A stretch of 64,000 nt of DNA from Phymatolithon calcareum. Its lineage: Eukaryota > Rhodophyta > Florideophyceae > Hapalidiales. Made by a program: the position numbers and the translations under genes. Location of the stretch: positions 1,488,001 to 1,552,000 of the forward strand of contig OZ345384.1 of assembly GCA_977006965.1 (NCBI GenBank), read 5' to 3'. Under the pieces are notes generated by a model, which was given only the letters and a program-made list of their open reading frames with translations, was not told where the DNA came from and searched no databases. Positions 12,061 through 21,685 of the stretch are shown here, one piece after another; position 1 is the first letter of the stretch; each line of letters begins with the position of its first letter.

Positions 12061-12569
12061 ATAACGTACCATTAGTCTCGTCCCCACGGAAAGTCTAAAA
12101 TTCAACGCGATGTAGTAGATCTTGTGGTGGTGAGGAAGGGAACAAACAAGAGCGAAAAACAGGGTTGGATCGCTTGCCTAGAGCTGGTCCAGGAAGGGAG
12201 TCAATATCCGTGTGCGTGGAGCTATTTCAACCAGGGAAAGTCAACAAGGTTGAACAGAGGAATCTTCGCTCGAAGTTGCGTGGAGCTGACGCAGAAAGCA
12301 GTTAGGATGCGGTCCGGACTCAGTGTATCGATGTCAATCGGTCTTCGAGAAACTGAAGAATCCCGAGTATCACACTCGTTAGATCGAGCTTTGTAGATAT
12401 CTCGCAAGACACCACGCCAAATGGCGGGGGTGTTCCCGGCAAGCCCCCCAAGAACTCCAGTTAAGAGAGAGGATCATCTAAGATCCGAACTTTTCCCACC
12501 GCCTATGAAAGCGGTAGGTTTCAGCGGGCTACACTACGTGGATACTGAGAAAGCCTTGCCCATATATTC
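12061..12569. other. Gene-free stretch between two LINE fragments
   Basis: No coding sequence that I recognise. It separates the end of one LINE reverse transcriptase fragment from the start of the next. A plus-strand frame at 12124-12396 (90 codons) has no recognisable motif. Confidence 0.35.
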
Positions 12570-13770
12570 GTAGTCCCCAGCGACGTTTCTGAATATCCAG
12601 CGCAACTGTTCGCTGACGATGGCCATCTGCAATCAAAAGATGGAGAAGGAATGCAGAAGCTACTTGATATAGCGACTACCTGGGCGAAGGAAAATGGTAT
12701 GATCTGGAACACAAAGCCAGGAAAGAGCGAGATCCTTAAATACAAGGGACTCAGGAAACACACCTTCCACATTGCGGGTCGAGTTCTTCATCAAGCTTGG
12801 AGGCTCTCGTATCTCGGTATAAGCATGAACCACAAAGGCGTAACAGACGACATGGCGTTATCAAGAGTACGAAATGCAGTGGGGTGCATACACAAACTGC
12901 GGGATATTGGAGTCAATGTTCGAGGCTTTCAGTCTGTGACATGCATTAGAATCTTCAAGTCGCTTATTTTGCCAAAGTGGGAGTATGCACTCCACGTCAC
13001 GCCTCTGACAAAGCGATTACAATCAGCAATCGAATCTGCAGAAGGTTTATTCTTCAAGTATGTTTTTGGGACATATGCCCAGCACCGCCATGGAAGAATG
13101 CGAGTTCTGTGCCGACTAGAACCACCTGCCGTGAGGAGAAGACACCAAGCAGAAAGGTTCTCTGCGAGTCTAGTGAGACAGAAGAAGCGCCTAGACGAAG
13201 CAGATGAGTATTCTGTGTGAGATGAAGACATTAAGGAGGCAACCAAGGACATAGAGTGCCTCAAGAAATATGAAGATCTGCAGCAAGCTCTCGATAAAGC
13301 CAAGGAGGGCTCAGTCTCAAAGAAAGGGCGACGAAAAGAAATAATTGAGTTATGGGCAGAGGAAGAAGAGGGAAGATCGCTCGAGATACCTACTGATTCG
13401 AACAATCTACCGATGGTTCTCCGCGTAAGAGAAAGGTCTACACGGTTGCGATGCCTACGGCTGATATTCATTAGAGCACCTCTTCGGAGAAAATCAGTAC
13501 TTGGTGCATACTTTAGTGTCACAGCCGTGATTGAGCTGGTCGCGCTCCAACGCATTCTATCTTCATCCAAGATTAGTCCTGAAATTGAATATGAATGTAA
13601 GCGACTCACTGGTGCACTTGTTGGGAGAGAAATACGAATCAAGGATATACTGAATAGTAAAACTACGTGAGCTTAGAAAATCGTGCGAAAGCGGCCCTGT
13701 TACTCTTCAAGAGAGGCCTTGGGAGCTTTTAAAATAAATCAACACATATCCCCATATATTCGTAAGACTG
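12570..13770 (+). pseudogene. LINE 3' half: end of reverse transcriptase, C-terminal domain and 3' tail
   Basis: It begins at the motif C region (AQLFADDGHLQSK) and continues LLDIATTWAKENGMIWNTKP, SYLGISMNHKGVTDD, then RVLCRLEPPAVRRRHQAERF, up to a stop at 13218-13220. After that stop the same family continues in another frame to LGAYFSVTAVIELVALQR and CKRLTGALVGREIRIKDIL, ending at 13668-13670. A tail with AATAAA-like motifs follows (to about 13770). The C-terminal block recurs at 15.2, 19.4, 38.5, 42.1, 45.5 and 62.5 kb, so it marks the 3' end of one LINE family that is frequent in this window. Confidence 0.85.
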
Positions 13771-13954
13771 TAAGGCTTTTAAATAAAACTTCAATAAAAT
13801 ACTCGCTAGATCGACTCGTTCATTCAGACCCAAGTTGTAATCGATTGAAATAAATTGCTGTTGATTTTGCAATCGATCCAATCAATTGTTACCCCTTTCA
13901 ACACCAAATGCACGAGAGAACACTGGTTTTTTGCGGATTCTGAGGAAGATTTGG

Positions 13955-14175
13955 CATAGAAGAAGAAGAAAGGTAGATTTTTATTTAAATGTTCTCACCG
14001 CATCTGCTGACGCTTGCGAAAACTTTTCGTGAGCCAAGAAAATATTGCTTGACTCAGTCCGAGGAAGAGTTTCCAAAGGTGGGTGTTCCACGATTCGGTG
14101 GTCTGAAAAATACACCTCTGGTCCTCAGAGGGACATCAAGGGATTAAATAAGTCCACGTTCATGTGTCATGCGAG
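13955..14175 (-). repeat. SINE-like repeat with (CTT)n tail, copy 1
   Basis: Starts with an (AGA)n run at 13958 on the plus strand, then a stretch that resembles the one after the (AGA)n run at 43324 (both share gagatttttatt-like sequence, then cgcatctgc-gacgctt, gagcca-ga and a ctcag block). The read-out strand is taken as minus, with the microsatellite as its 3' tail. It lacks the 130-bp tandem units of the copy at 43.3 kb, at least in recognisable form. Confidence 0.5.
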
Positions 14176-14524
14176 GGGATTAGAGTTGCAGTGAGCGTTT
14201 AGTCCGCCTTGTAGGTAAGTGGGCTGCTGATATCCTGTAATATGCCCAGGAGCTCGTCGAGCGCTCGCTCAGTCCATGTGCTCTATTCTTTTGACAGTCT
14301 GCTCATCGAGAGTCCGTTGATGACGTCTTCGATAGCCTCTAATGTTCAAAAAACAGTTCAGATTATATCTGTCCCGAACCATAGCGTGGAGTACTTTCAA
14401 ATGACTGGTAAACGTCGATGAGAGGGTCCTGTAAGTTTAGACCCACTGTAATAATTACCCTCATGCCTCCCAAGTCGAAATTATCTATCAGCTGAAAGAC
14501 AGATAATCCTCATTTCAAAAAATA

Positions 14525-14571
14525 TGCTCCCCCAGTGCCTGCACCGCGGTGCAGGGGATCACTGGGGAGCA
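14525..14571. repeat. Palindrome (47 bp, imperfect)
   Basis: Two nested inverted arms: TGCTCCCCCAGTG pairs with CACTGGGGAGCA, and inside them CCTGCACC pairs with GGTGCAGG around a GC centre. A small bulge (about 4 bases) lies on the right side. It could form a strong hairpin. One of several such palindromes in the window. Confidence 0.75.
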
Positions 14572-15122
14572 AGGCAACATTTGGGCCCAAATGATGGTGT
14601 GCGTCCCCGTTTATACATGACTTCCCCATTGGTAATCTCCAATGACGAGTACAAGGCTGCCGTGCAATCCCATATGTAATTCCGGGGTCTCATTTTCATT
14701 TGCAATCCCGGATTGCAATCCCAAAGGAAATCTCAATCCATGAAGCAATCCCCCAAAATTGCAATTGCGAGCAAGTAACTTGGCAGCACAATCAAATTGG
14801 CTCCACCCCTGCCTACACACCTTGGCGTTCTTGTAGTCTTCGTAGGATTCCCAGACAGTGTGATGCAGAACTGGCCGCCGAGGATGGAAAGAGGGATGCA
14901 TGGTAACTCCCTTGCCTCTTTTTTCAGAACGAAAGATAGTGGACTGTTTTTAGGGAAAAGAAACCATTGTTCGGCGCACGGAAAGCCGAACGGTAAAGTG
15001 TAACGAGAACACACCAGACTAGGTGTCAACAGCAAATGCAAAATCCTGGGTAGCAATGATTCGAATTCGGGAAACGTCCAGGTAACAGAGCACCATCCAT
15101 GTGCCGCACATGAGGTACCATA
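14572..15122. other. Gene-free stretch with a repeated gcaatccc motif
   Basis: No supportable gene. Between about 14660 and 14760 the word gcaatccc occurs several times in direct orientation, which suggests a short degenerate tandem repeat. The far end borders the 12-bp target duplication of a LINE insertion. Confidence 0.35.
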
Positions 15123-15134
15123 TGTGATATATGG

Positions 15135-15601
15135 GGATATTTTGATCATTTTATTTTTGAGAGCTCCCAAAGCCTCACCTTGGAGTAACGGGGCAGCTCT
15201 TGCATAATCTCTACGCTAGAGTCATCTGGCTGCTCAAAACGTTCTTGATTCGTAATTCTCTTCCAACAAGAGCTCCTATGAGTCTCTTGCACTCAAACTC
15301 AATTTCTGTACTCATATTCGATGACGCTAGAGTACGTTGTAAGGCGACTAGTTCGATCACCGCGGTAATCCCATAGTAAGCACCCAACACTGATTTCCTC
15401 CAAAGTGGTGCTCGGTTGAATGTCAACCTTAGGCACCTTAAACGTGTTGTTCTTTCTCCTATGTAAAGGATCCCTGGCAGCTTGCCTTCAATAGGAATCT
15501 TCATTGATCTGCCTTCTTCTTCCTTTTCCCATACCTTAATTGTTTCTTCTCTCCTCCTCTTCTTCGTGACAGATCCCTCCTGGGCTTTCTGAAGGGCTTG
15601 T
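15135..15601 (-). mobile_element. 5'-truncated LINE copy with 12-bp target-site duplication
   Basis: A 467-bp insertion bounded on both sides by tgtgatatatgg (15123-15134 and 15602-15613). On the minus strand it encodes the LINE C-terminal block (LPGILYIGERTTRLRCLRL, LGAYYGITAVIELVALQR, CKRLIGALVGRELRIKNVL) and ends with the family tail near 15135-15190. This is a textbook product of target-primed reverse transcription: truncated at its 5' end, 3' tail at the junction, with a perfect flanking duplication. Confidence 0.85.
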
Positions 15602-15613
15602 TGTGATATATGG

Positions 15614-15927
15614 TACCTCGTTAGCGGTTCATGGATACAAGAAAAATGTTATCCCACAGATTATGTGGAGGAAGAGGATCGAGGCGATTAGAGATAGCCG
15701 TAATTGTTTACAGCACAATAGACAGTGCTCAGAAATACAAGCCTATTATCTTCGTACGCGATCTACTTCAGTCTTCTGTTTTATTCGAAGCACAATTCAA
15801 CAGTTTTATTCTCCGCACCGTTGAAACAAGCGGAAGACGGCAAGCTGTCGACGAAGCGCCGGCTAGAGGAGAAGTAAGACGAATGGCGGATAATAAATAT
15901 CCCCTTAGACGAGCCGATCAAGCTACC
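15614..15927. other. Short gene-free stretch
   Basis: No recognisable coding motif. Plus-strand frames here (for example 15631-15954) show no domain and overlap the start of the next LINE's tail. Confidence 0.3.
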
Positions 15928-16079
15928 AGGAGTTTTTTATTCAAGTTTAATTAAAAGCCCCACAGTCTTCCGAAGATATGGGCGAGGCTTCCTCTGATGC
16001 TACCTACCTTTGTGCAGCTCACGAAAAGCCCCCTAGAATCGCGGACGGGAAAACTCAGGATTCAAAGTAATCCTATCTC

Positions 16080-16409
16080 AGTCCTCTACAGGATTGCTGG
16101 TGCTTGGACTCGACCGCTTTTTGACTTGCCTTATACCAATCAATATAGGCCTTCTTCGTTCTCCATGCGTTTTGTGAGTGTCTTGCTAAATAGTAAGAGC
16201 TCATCTAGCGCCTTTTCTGCTTCTAGTCGTTTTTCTCCTTCTAGGTCGTACCCGGCTAGCGTGCTTTCAAGGGTCTCCATATGCTCTCTGGCTCTTGTGC
16301 CGAATTCTTCGGCCATAATTGTTGTTGACACCTGTGGGAATCTTCTGCAGGCATACTGCATTGCGAGTTGTCTGTGCTTCACCTTGGGGAACTTGAGTAT
16401 TGCTGGCAA
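16080..16409 (-). pseudogene. C-terminal domain of the LINE ORF2, shifted frame
   Basis: Continues the LINE polyprotein after a frameshift near 16400: it reads KFPKVKHRQLAMQYACRRFP, then a helical acidic and basic stretch (about LESTLAGYDLEGEKRLEAEK). A diverged version of the same block is found in both arms of the large inverted repeat (near 46900-47020 and 61390-61570), which supports that it is a true part of the protein. Function unknown; probably nucleic-acid binding, by position. Confidence 0.7.
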
Positions 16410-18139
16410 TTCACTTGTCTTATCGTATGGAATCTTCCTTTCCGCTTCGATTCTAGGCGGTCTCGTTCCATTGCCAGCAATTTAGATCGAAGTGTTTGTG
16501 AAGACTGGTTTGTTTGGATATGCTTTACAACTTCACCAAACGGCTCTCTGGTTTCCATCGCGGCGATATCTTTCCTTGTGTACTGCAATTCATGGTTGTT
16601 TCTGCTTTCGAGCACTTCATTTTTATACATACGTTCCTTCTCCTTGTTCCTTCTCAGCATTTTGAAGGCCAAGATTTCTCGACGATGTGGACCCGTCTGG
16701 ATCCGGCACAGGAGACAGATCCTGTTCGTCCTTCCTCGGGCCAGAGGCCCGAATACTTGATTGAAGAATGTTGCTTCTACTTCCTTGACGGCATTTTGTA
16801 CGTCTTCTGACCAGGGTGTTAAGTGCATTGCGTACTCCCAGCGTGGCTGTACTAGCGCCTTGTATATCTGAATACACTTCTGTATACTTAACCCTTTCTT
16901 GAACACTCCCAGCGTACGCAACTGGTACACGACCGTCCTTGCTTTCTTTAGTCTTTGCATCATTAGCGTATCTGTGACTCCTCCGGGGTCTAGGGATACT
17001 CCAAGATATGTGACCTCCGGAACATGTGCCAGAACCTTGTTTGCGAGCTTGAATGTCTTGCCCAATGTTTCCTCTGATTCGAGGACTTCGCTTTTCCCTT
17101 GCTTAGTGTTCCACGTCATCTCTCGCTCTTGTGCCCATTGGGTAGCTATATCCAATAGTCCTTGCAATGCAGCGGGGGATTTCGCAGAGAGAAGAACATC
17201 GTCTGCAAAAAAGATAGCCGGAACTTCAGCCCAGGTTTTTGGTGCCCGGCTCATTCGCTCGGCGAATTCATCCATGAAGATGTTGTAGAGGCTTGGACTG
17301 AGAGGGGACCCTTGTGGGACTCCCCTGTCCACTAGAAACCACTTTCTGTTTGCATCACCTACTCTTGCTATCCAGGATGGTGTCAAGAACGCCTCGGCCA
17401 TTGCGCAGATCTCCTTGGGCAGTACTTGTCTCATTTTGTTCACCAATTGTACTCTCGGTACTGTGTCGTAGGCAGCCTTAAGGTCCAATACTGCTACACA
17501 TTTCTGATCCTCTTTTAGTAGCTCAGTAGCTCTTAGGATGACAAGTTCAGTGCTCTTCCCCTTTTGGAACCCAAGCTGATACCAGTGGTTTGAGTATACT
17601 GTGCGCAGCTTCAGATCGATAGCTGTCTCAATAATTTTCCTTGGGTGGCTCAGCAGGGAAATCGGTCGGTAGTTTCCGGGGTCCTCGTGCTCCCCCTTCT
17701 TGTGTATTGGGACGATGAGCGCTTTCTGCCAGTGCACAGGCGTATCTCCACACCTCCCGCATGCCTCCCACAAGGCTGAAAGCACTTCAGCGTTGAACGG
17801 TATATCGACTTTTAGCATTACAATCTTCACCTCGTCTAAGCACGGTGCCTTTCCGTTTGGTGCTTTTCGGATAGCCGCCTCAATTTTTGTCCTCATGTCG
17901 TCGGGGCAGGAGAATTTTCTTAGTCCCGGTTGCCACTTTTCGGTGCTATAGCATGTCGCCGAGATGTGGACTGAGAATTTAGCGCAATTCATGGGACTTC
18001 CTGTCATCTTGTTTCTTAGCGTTCTTCTTCGAATTTTCTTTTTCATCTTGGCAAGTTGCTTCAAGGGCGCTTGTCCATCTTTCTCCCCGAGCTCGGCAAT
18101 GTATTCTTGATACTGCTCTTTCTTCTTCTTGTTTACCAA
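16379..18139 (-). pseudogene. LINE reverse transcriptase domain (586 codons open)
   Basis: Copies the element's RNA into DNA at the insertion site. All core motifs are present in order: NYRPISLLSHPRKIIE, WYQLGFQKGKSTELVILRA, VAVLDLKAAYDTVPR (motif A aspartate), VDRGVPQGSPLSPSLYNIFMD (motif B), AIFFADDVLLSAKS (motif C, catalytic DD), MTWNTKQGKSEVL and VTYLGVSLDPGGVTDT (thumb region). The catalytic aspartates are intact. The frame is continuous with the upstream endonuclease except for a single TAA at 18152-18154. It is marked as a pseudogene because the whole ORF2 is broken in three places. Confidence 0.88.
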
Positions 18140-18151
18140 GGTTTTGATTTG

Positions 18152-19195
18152 TTACTTACAGTCGTGGTAACGACCCCAGTCTTCCGGTGAGTGGGATGTT
18201 CTGGCTTTCCGGTAGAGTTTCTTTCGCTTCAATGCCATTTTGTCCAGCTCTGTGTTCCAAAATGACTTGTTGCGTGCCGGGATGCGTTTTCTGGTTCTCC
18301 ACGGATCACACCAGGTCTTAACAAGTCTCTTGTATACCTGGTGTAGATCTCTGGCATTGCTGCACTTTTTGAGGTTGTCTATGATTCCGGGGATGCCTTC
18401 ATGATACTTGCGAAGAGCGGCTTCTTTCTTGGGTTCTCTTCTTGACTTTCCTCCAAGGTTTACAATCTTCCTGTAGATATCCGATACCGATTCGGGGGAG
18501 GTATTTCCCTTGAGGTCCTCAGTGAGAGTACGCATTCGTTCCTTGATTTCATTTTTCTTCTGTGTGTCGTCTCGATCTCTTACACTGATTGGTCGATTAG
18601 ATTGGCTCGGGTCGAGATCTTGCCGGCTTCTAAGGCGCGTACATACAGGCCTGTGCTGTGTAGCCCCTGTCCATATGTCTTCTAGAGAGTTCGGCGCAGA
18701 TATTGTTATTCCTTTTGTGACGAAGAAGTCGATATTGCTCCCGTACTTCTTCGTCTGGAATGTCGGTCCTTTACATGCTCTTATGTCCCATCCTTTGCTT
18801 TCTGCCCACTTGGCGAGTTGGTTGCCCCTTCTGTTGGACTGACTGTCCCACAGCTTGTGTCTTGCGTTCCAGTCACCACAGATGATGGCTTTACCCCTTG
18901 CATGCCTGTTGATTAATTGGAGGCACTTGTCTGTTTCCTGACGAGTGGACCTTGGAGCCATGTACACTACTCCAACTTTGCCTTGCCCATATCTTCGGAA
19001 GGCTGTGGGGCTTTTAAATAAACTTGAAAGGAAAAAAAAGTACTCCAACATTTAGGCTGCCCAGTTGGGCGATAATGACTTGAGAGTGTACCTTTGCATA
19101 CTTGAAGATGAGTTTCACTCCACATCCACTGCGAACTACCAGTGATACTCCGCCAAAGTTTCTCGCTGTACCTCGCCTTCTTGCACCGGGATTTT
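18152..19195 (-). pseudogene. LINE apurinic-type endonuclease domain, disrupted
   Basis: Endonuclease of the exonuclease-endonuclease-phosphatase fold, which nicks target DNA for LINE insertion. Visible motifs: SLNVGV...VYMAPRS, AIICGDWNARHKLWDS (the conserved GDxN catalytic motif), GSNIDFFVT (the SxIDF motif), and a late THQ/ATQHRPV stretch at the place of the catalytic SDH motif. The frame is split by a 64-bp insertion at 18977-19040; ignoring it, the protein runs on through NVGVVYM. A linker rich in Lys and Arg follows to the TAA at 18152. Confidence 0.85.
18977..19040 (+). mobile_element. Tiny antisense insertion of a LINE 3' tail
   Basis: A 64-bp insertion in the endonuclease region, flanked by the 9-bp duplication tactccaac (18968-18976 and 19041-19049). 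Its sequence (cccatatcttcggaaggctg, then gggcttttaaataaacttga and an A-run) matches the tail of the host LINE near 15930-15985, but in opposite orientation. So only the last ~60 bp of a sister LINE were copied in. Confidence 0.85.
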
Positions 19196-19235
19196 GGCTA
19201 CGGGGCCCTCTGGAGTTATCATTTCGGGCCTTGGG

Positions 19236-19571
19236 GCGTTGATAGACAGGAGTGCTACATATAGGAGACAAAAACACTCGTCTGAGATGTTTAAGAGTAA
19301 TGTACAACAGAGCTCCGCTGTGGAGAAAGTCAACCTTGGCGACATACTTTGGAATCGGTGCTTGCTTGAGCTCGTAGCGCCCCAACGAGCACTACGACCC
19401 ACGGAAATGGACGAGGAGACTGAATATGAATGCAAAAGACTCAATCGGGCACTCACGGGAAGAAAACTTCTACTTGACGAGATCCTAGGAGAGAAGAATG
19501 TGACCGCCACGGAACACAAAGAGAAGCAGCTTCTCACATTGCTCGATGACGATCACATTCTACTCTCCTAG
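19236..19571 (+). pseudogene. LINE C-terminal fragment, plus strand
   Basis: Encodes a diverged version of the LINE C-terminal block: RCLLELVAPQRALRPTEMDE and YECKRLNRALTGRKLLLDEI, compare VIELVALQR and ECKRLIGALVGRELRIKNVL elsewhere. It ends at a stop at 19569-19571 after about 25 extra residues. It lies head to head with the minus-strand LINE. It is more diverged than the other 3' fragments and so probably an older insertion or a different subfamily. Confidence 0.7.
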
Positions 19572-20133
19572 GATTAAGCATCACATATGATACTGTATCC
19601 CCTCTCCGCACCGGGCACGCTTCTTTGTCTTGCCAGAAGCGTTGCTGGAATACCTATCATAAAAATTCAGCAGGCCGACAGGTGGCCCTGTCTCACTATG
19701 TTAAACTGCATAAAGACGTGCGTGATCTAAACTGAATCAACTGGAAGACGTGAGTATTTCTTATTTGAAACTTACCATCGCAACCGCAGCCGCATGGGGC
19801 AACTTTGCGGAGGCCAAAGTGCCATGCACAGGTTGAGTGTTTGCCTGATGAGGTTCGACACGATCTGGCGGGATAACTAAACCTATCTCTGCCCCGCGAT
19901 TGAGAAACAATATTCCACCGCACTCTGTCACGCAGAGTCGACGGACTGTGGGGCGAATAGCAATAGGATTCGGACGTAGCCTTAGCAGCATGAAGCATGG
20001 CAAGATCCACATAATATATTGAATAAACTGTTTCGGCGAATGCGTGCACATTACCTAGATCCAAAAGGGGGCATACGACTGGCTTTCTAACAACCTCAAA
20101 AAAGAGAAAACAGAAGGCATCTAAGATTTTAAG
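19572..20133. other. Intergenic stretch downstream of the membrane-protein gene
   Basis: No supportable gene. It probably includes the 3' untranslated region of the minus-strand gene at 20134-20955. A 122-codon minus-strand frame at 19696-20064 has no recognisable feature. Confidence 0.4.
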
Positions 20134-20955
20134 TTAGTATTCGTGGTCGTAGTCGGGAACACCGAGCCTTTGAACGTCCTTCTCAGCGCTTCGACGGGGC
20201 CACGTAATGGCGGTGATAATAGCTGCAATAATAGTCGCACCGGCGCCCATGACAGGCCCGAGCCATACCCAGGCACTCTGACCGCTGCCCTTCTCTTTCA
20301 CATCCGGATCATTTGAGCTATTATTTGAATTGCCTTTCTCTTTGCCATTTGCATCCATAATACCGGAGCCATTGTTTGGCTTCGAGACGGTTGGGGTCGA
20401 GGCTGGGGTCGAGGCTGGGGTCGAGGCTGGGGTCCGCCTTGGGGACGGGTCCGCGGATGCCTCATGGTAAAGACAACTGCCCTCAGCATCCATGATGGCG
20501 AAGTACTTTACACCTTTACGGCGGTTGTAAAAGTCCTTAAACCCTGCAGTACGTATATTGACGTCTGCGATAGGTCGCATGAAAAAGACAGAGACATTAG
20601 AGAGGCGATATTCCTGGCAGCGCAATTCGCTTGAAAAGCCTGTCACTCGGATTCCAACCTTTTCTTTGGCAAGGTCCCCCCACGACTTGCCACCTGTCAT
20701 TTCTCTAAGTGGAAAACTGCCGGTCGAACATGGCTTCCCATCGAACGAGAGCCTTCGCGCCGCTAGAGTCCGCGCCGCGAGAGTGCTTGTAGTATTGCTG
20801 ATCACCGCGGTGTCCGCGCAAATATTGAGGATCCCTTGCGCCAGTGAGTAATTTCCAGCAACGTCCGAGATTGTGACGTGGGCGATGGAGGCGCACAGCA
20901 GATTCAGAAGCAGAAGGGCACAGGGGAGAAGCTGAACGACAGGTGAGCGCGCCAT
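20134..20955 (-). CDS. Putative single-pass (type I) membrane protein, 273 aa
   Basis: Family not recognised. The N-terminus (residues 1-25) is a clear signal peptide: a short basic start, then a leucine- and alanine-rich core (LLPCALLLLNLLCASIA). An ectodomain follows with four or five cysteines (ICAD, GKPCS, LRCQ, GSCLY) and several possible N-glycosylation sites (NYS, NTT, NVS). Then comes a Pro/Thr/Ser stalk with a short ASTP repeat (residues about 178-190), an Asn- and Lys-rich linker, a C-terminal membrane segment (residues about 233-252, VWLGPVMGAGATIIAAIITA) and a basic cytosolic tail. The layout is that of a cell-surface protein. The reading frame is complete, its base composition resembles the other host genes, and nothing of a transposon is seen in it. 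Start chosen at the methionine of the signal peptide. Confidence 0.7.
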   Translation of the reverse strand: MARSPVVQLLPCALLLLNLLCASIAHVTISDVAGNYSLAQGILNICADTAVISNTTSTLAARTLAARRLSFDGKPCSTGSFPLREMTGGKSWGDLAKEKVGIRVTGFSSELRCQEYRLSNVSVFFMRPIADVNIRTAGFKDFYNRRKGVKYFAIMDAEGSCLYHEASADPSPRRTPASTPASTPASTPTVSKPNNGSGIMDANGKEKGNSNNSSNDPDVKEKGSGQSAWVWLGPVMGAGATIIAAIITAITWPRRSAEKDVQRLGVPDYDHEY

Positions 20956-21314
20956 CGCCCGGTGATGGGGAGGTTACGGGGAGCACTGTTCTGGGCGTAG
21001 ACGCCGGAAAACCAACCACAGTTCAAACGAGCACCGACAATGGACTTGAATGCGGGATAGAAGTGTCAGCAAGGGCAGAGATTACTTGATCGGCGGTGAG
21101 GGAAGCGACCGTCGACAGGTCACAAGTCGAGAAGGGAATGATCAAGTCTCTCCAGTGCGTCCAATATCGGTGGCGGATGAAGAGGAGGCACCATGACCCG
21201 GCGACTGCGCTTGTTGAAAGTACGGAAAATAAATTTAGGACAGTCTGAAGCTTTGCTGCTTTGATAACTTCACAGTATAGCAGGGCACAATCCCCTGGTT
21301 ACAGTATATTGTAC

Positions 21315-21685
21315 CAGGGGAATGTTAAGGGGGGGAGAAACGCAGACCCGGTGTCATATCACTTAGTAACATACATTCTAATAAAAACGAGGCGCGCGTT
21401 GTGCATAGCGATTTATGAGGATAACGCTGTATCAAAAATTGTCGCCAAAGCTTTGACGCCAACCTTAATTCTAGTTATTTCTTACCAAGAAACGAGTCGA
21501 GCAACGAGAGCTGCCGCTACATTAGGAACTCCTAATGTTCCCATGATTTCCTTTTATTTCTCTGGTATTTCTATGATGCGATCTTCGCCCTAATGTTTCT
21601 TTTTCAAACGGGCTCGATATATGATAATCTTGGAAAAGCGGTATGACACAGGGTCTGCGTTTCTCCCCCCCTTAACATTCCCCTG
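21315..21685. mobile_element. hAT-like MITE, 371 bp
   Basis: The ends form a long terminal inverted repeat of about 35-45 bp: left CAGGGGAATGTTAAGGGGG, right its reverse complement, and both continue into gagaaacgcagaccc-gtgtcata. It is flanked by a 7-bp direct repeat attgtac (21308-21314 and 21686-21692). CAGGGG ends and a target duplication near 8 bp are typical of hAT elements. The inside has no transposase, so it is non-autonomous. Confidence 0.85.

Larger units (their letters stand above)
15928..19235 (-). mobile_element. Nearly complete LINE (endonuclease + reverse transcriptase), minus strand
   Basis: The best LINE copy in the window. Reading down from about 19235 it encodes an exonuclease-endonuclease-phosphatase type nuclease, then reverse transcriptase, then a coiled C-terminal domain, and ends near 15930 with a tail (cccatatcttcgga...cttttaattaaacttgaat). 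Only three lesions separate it from a continuous ORF2: a 64-bp insertion in the endonuclease (18977-19040), one TAA between endonuclease and reverse transcriptase (18152-18154) and a frameshift near 16400. The 5' end seems truncated, as no ORF1 precedes it; it meets another LINE fragment head to head near 19235. Confidence 0.85.

Noticed and set aside
12929-13642. 237-codon minus-strand frame
   Set aside because: Antisense to recognisable LINE coding sequence.
20298-20489. Pro/Arg repeat frame (RPQPRPQPRPQP pattern)
   Set aside because: Out-of-frame reading of the ASTP repeat in the membrane-protein gene.
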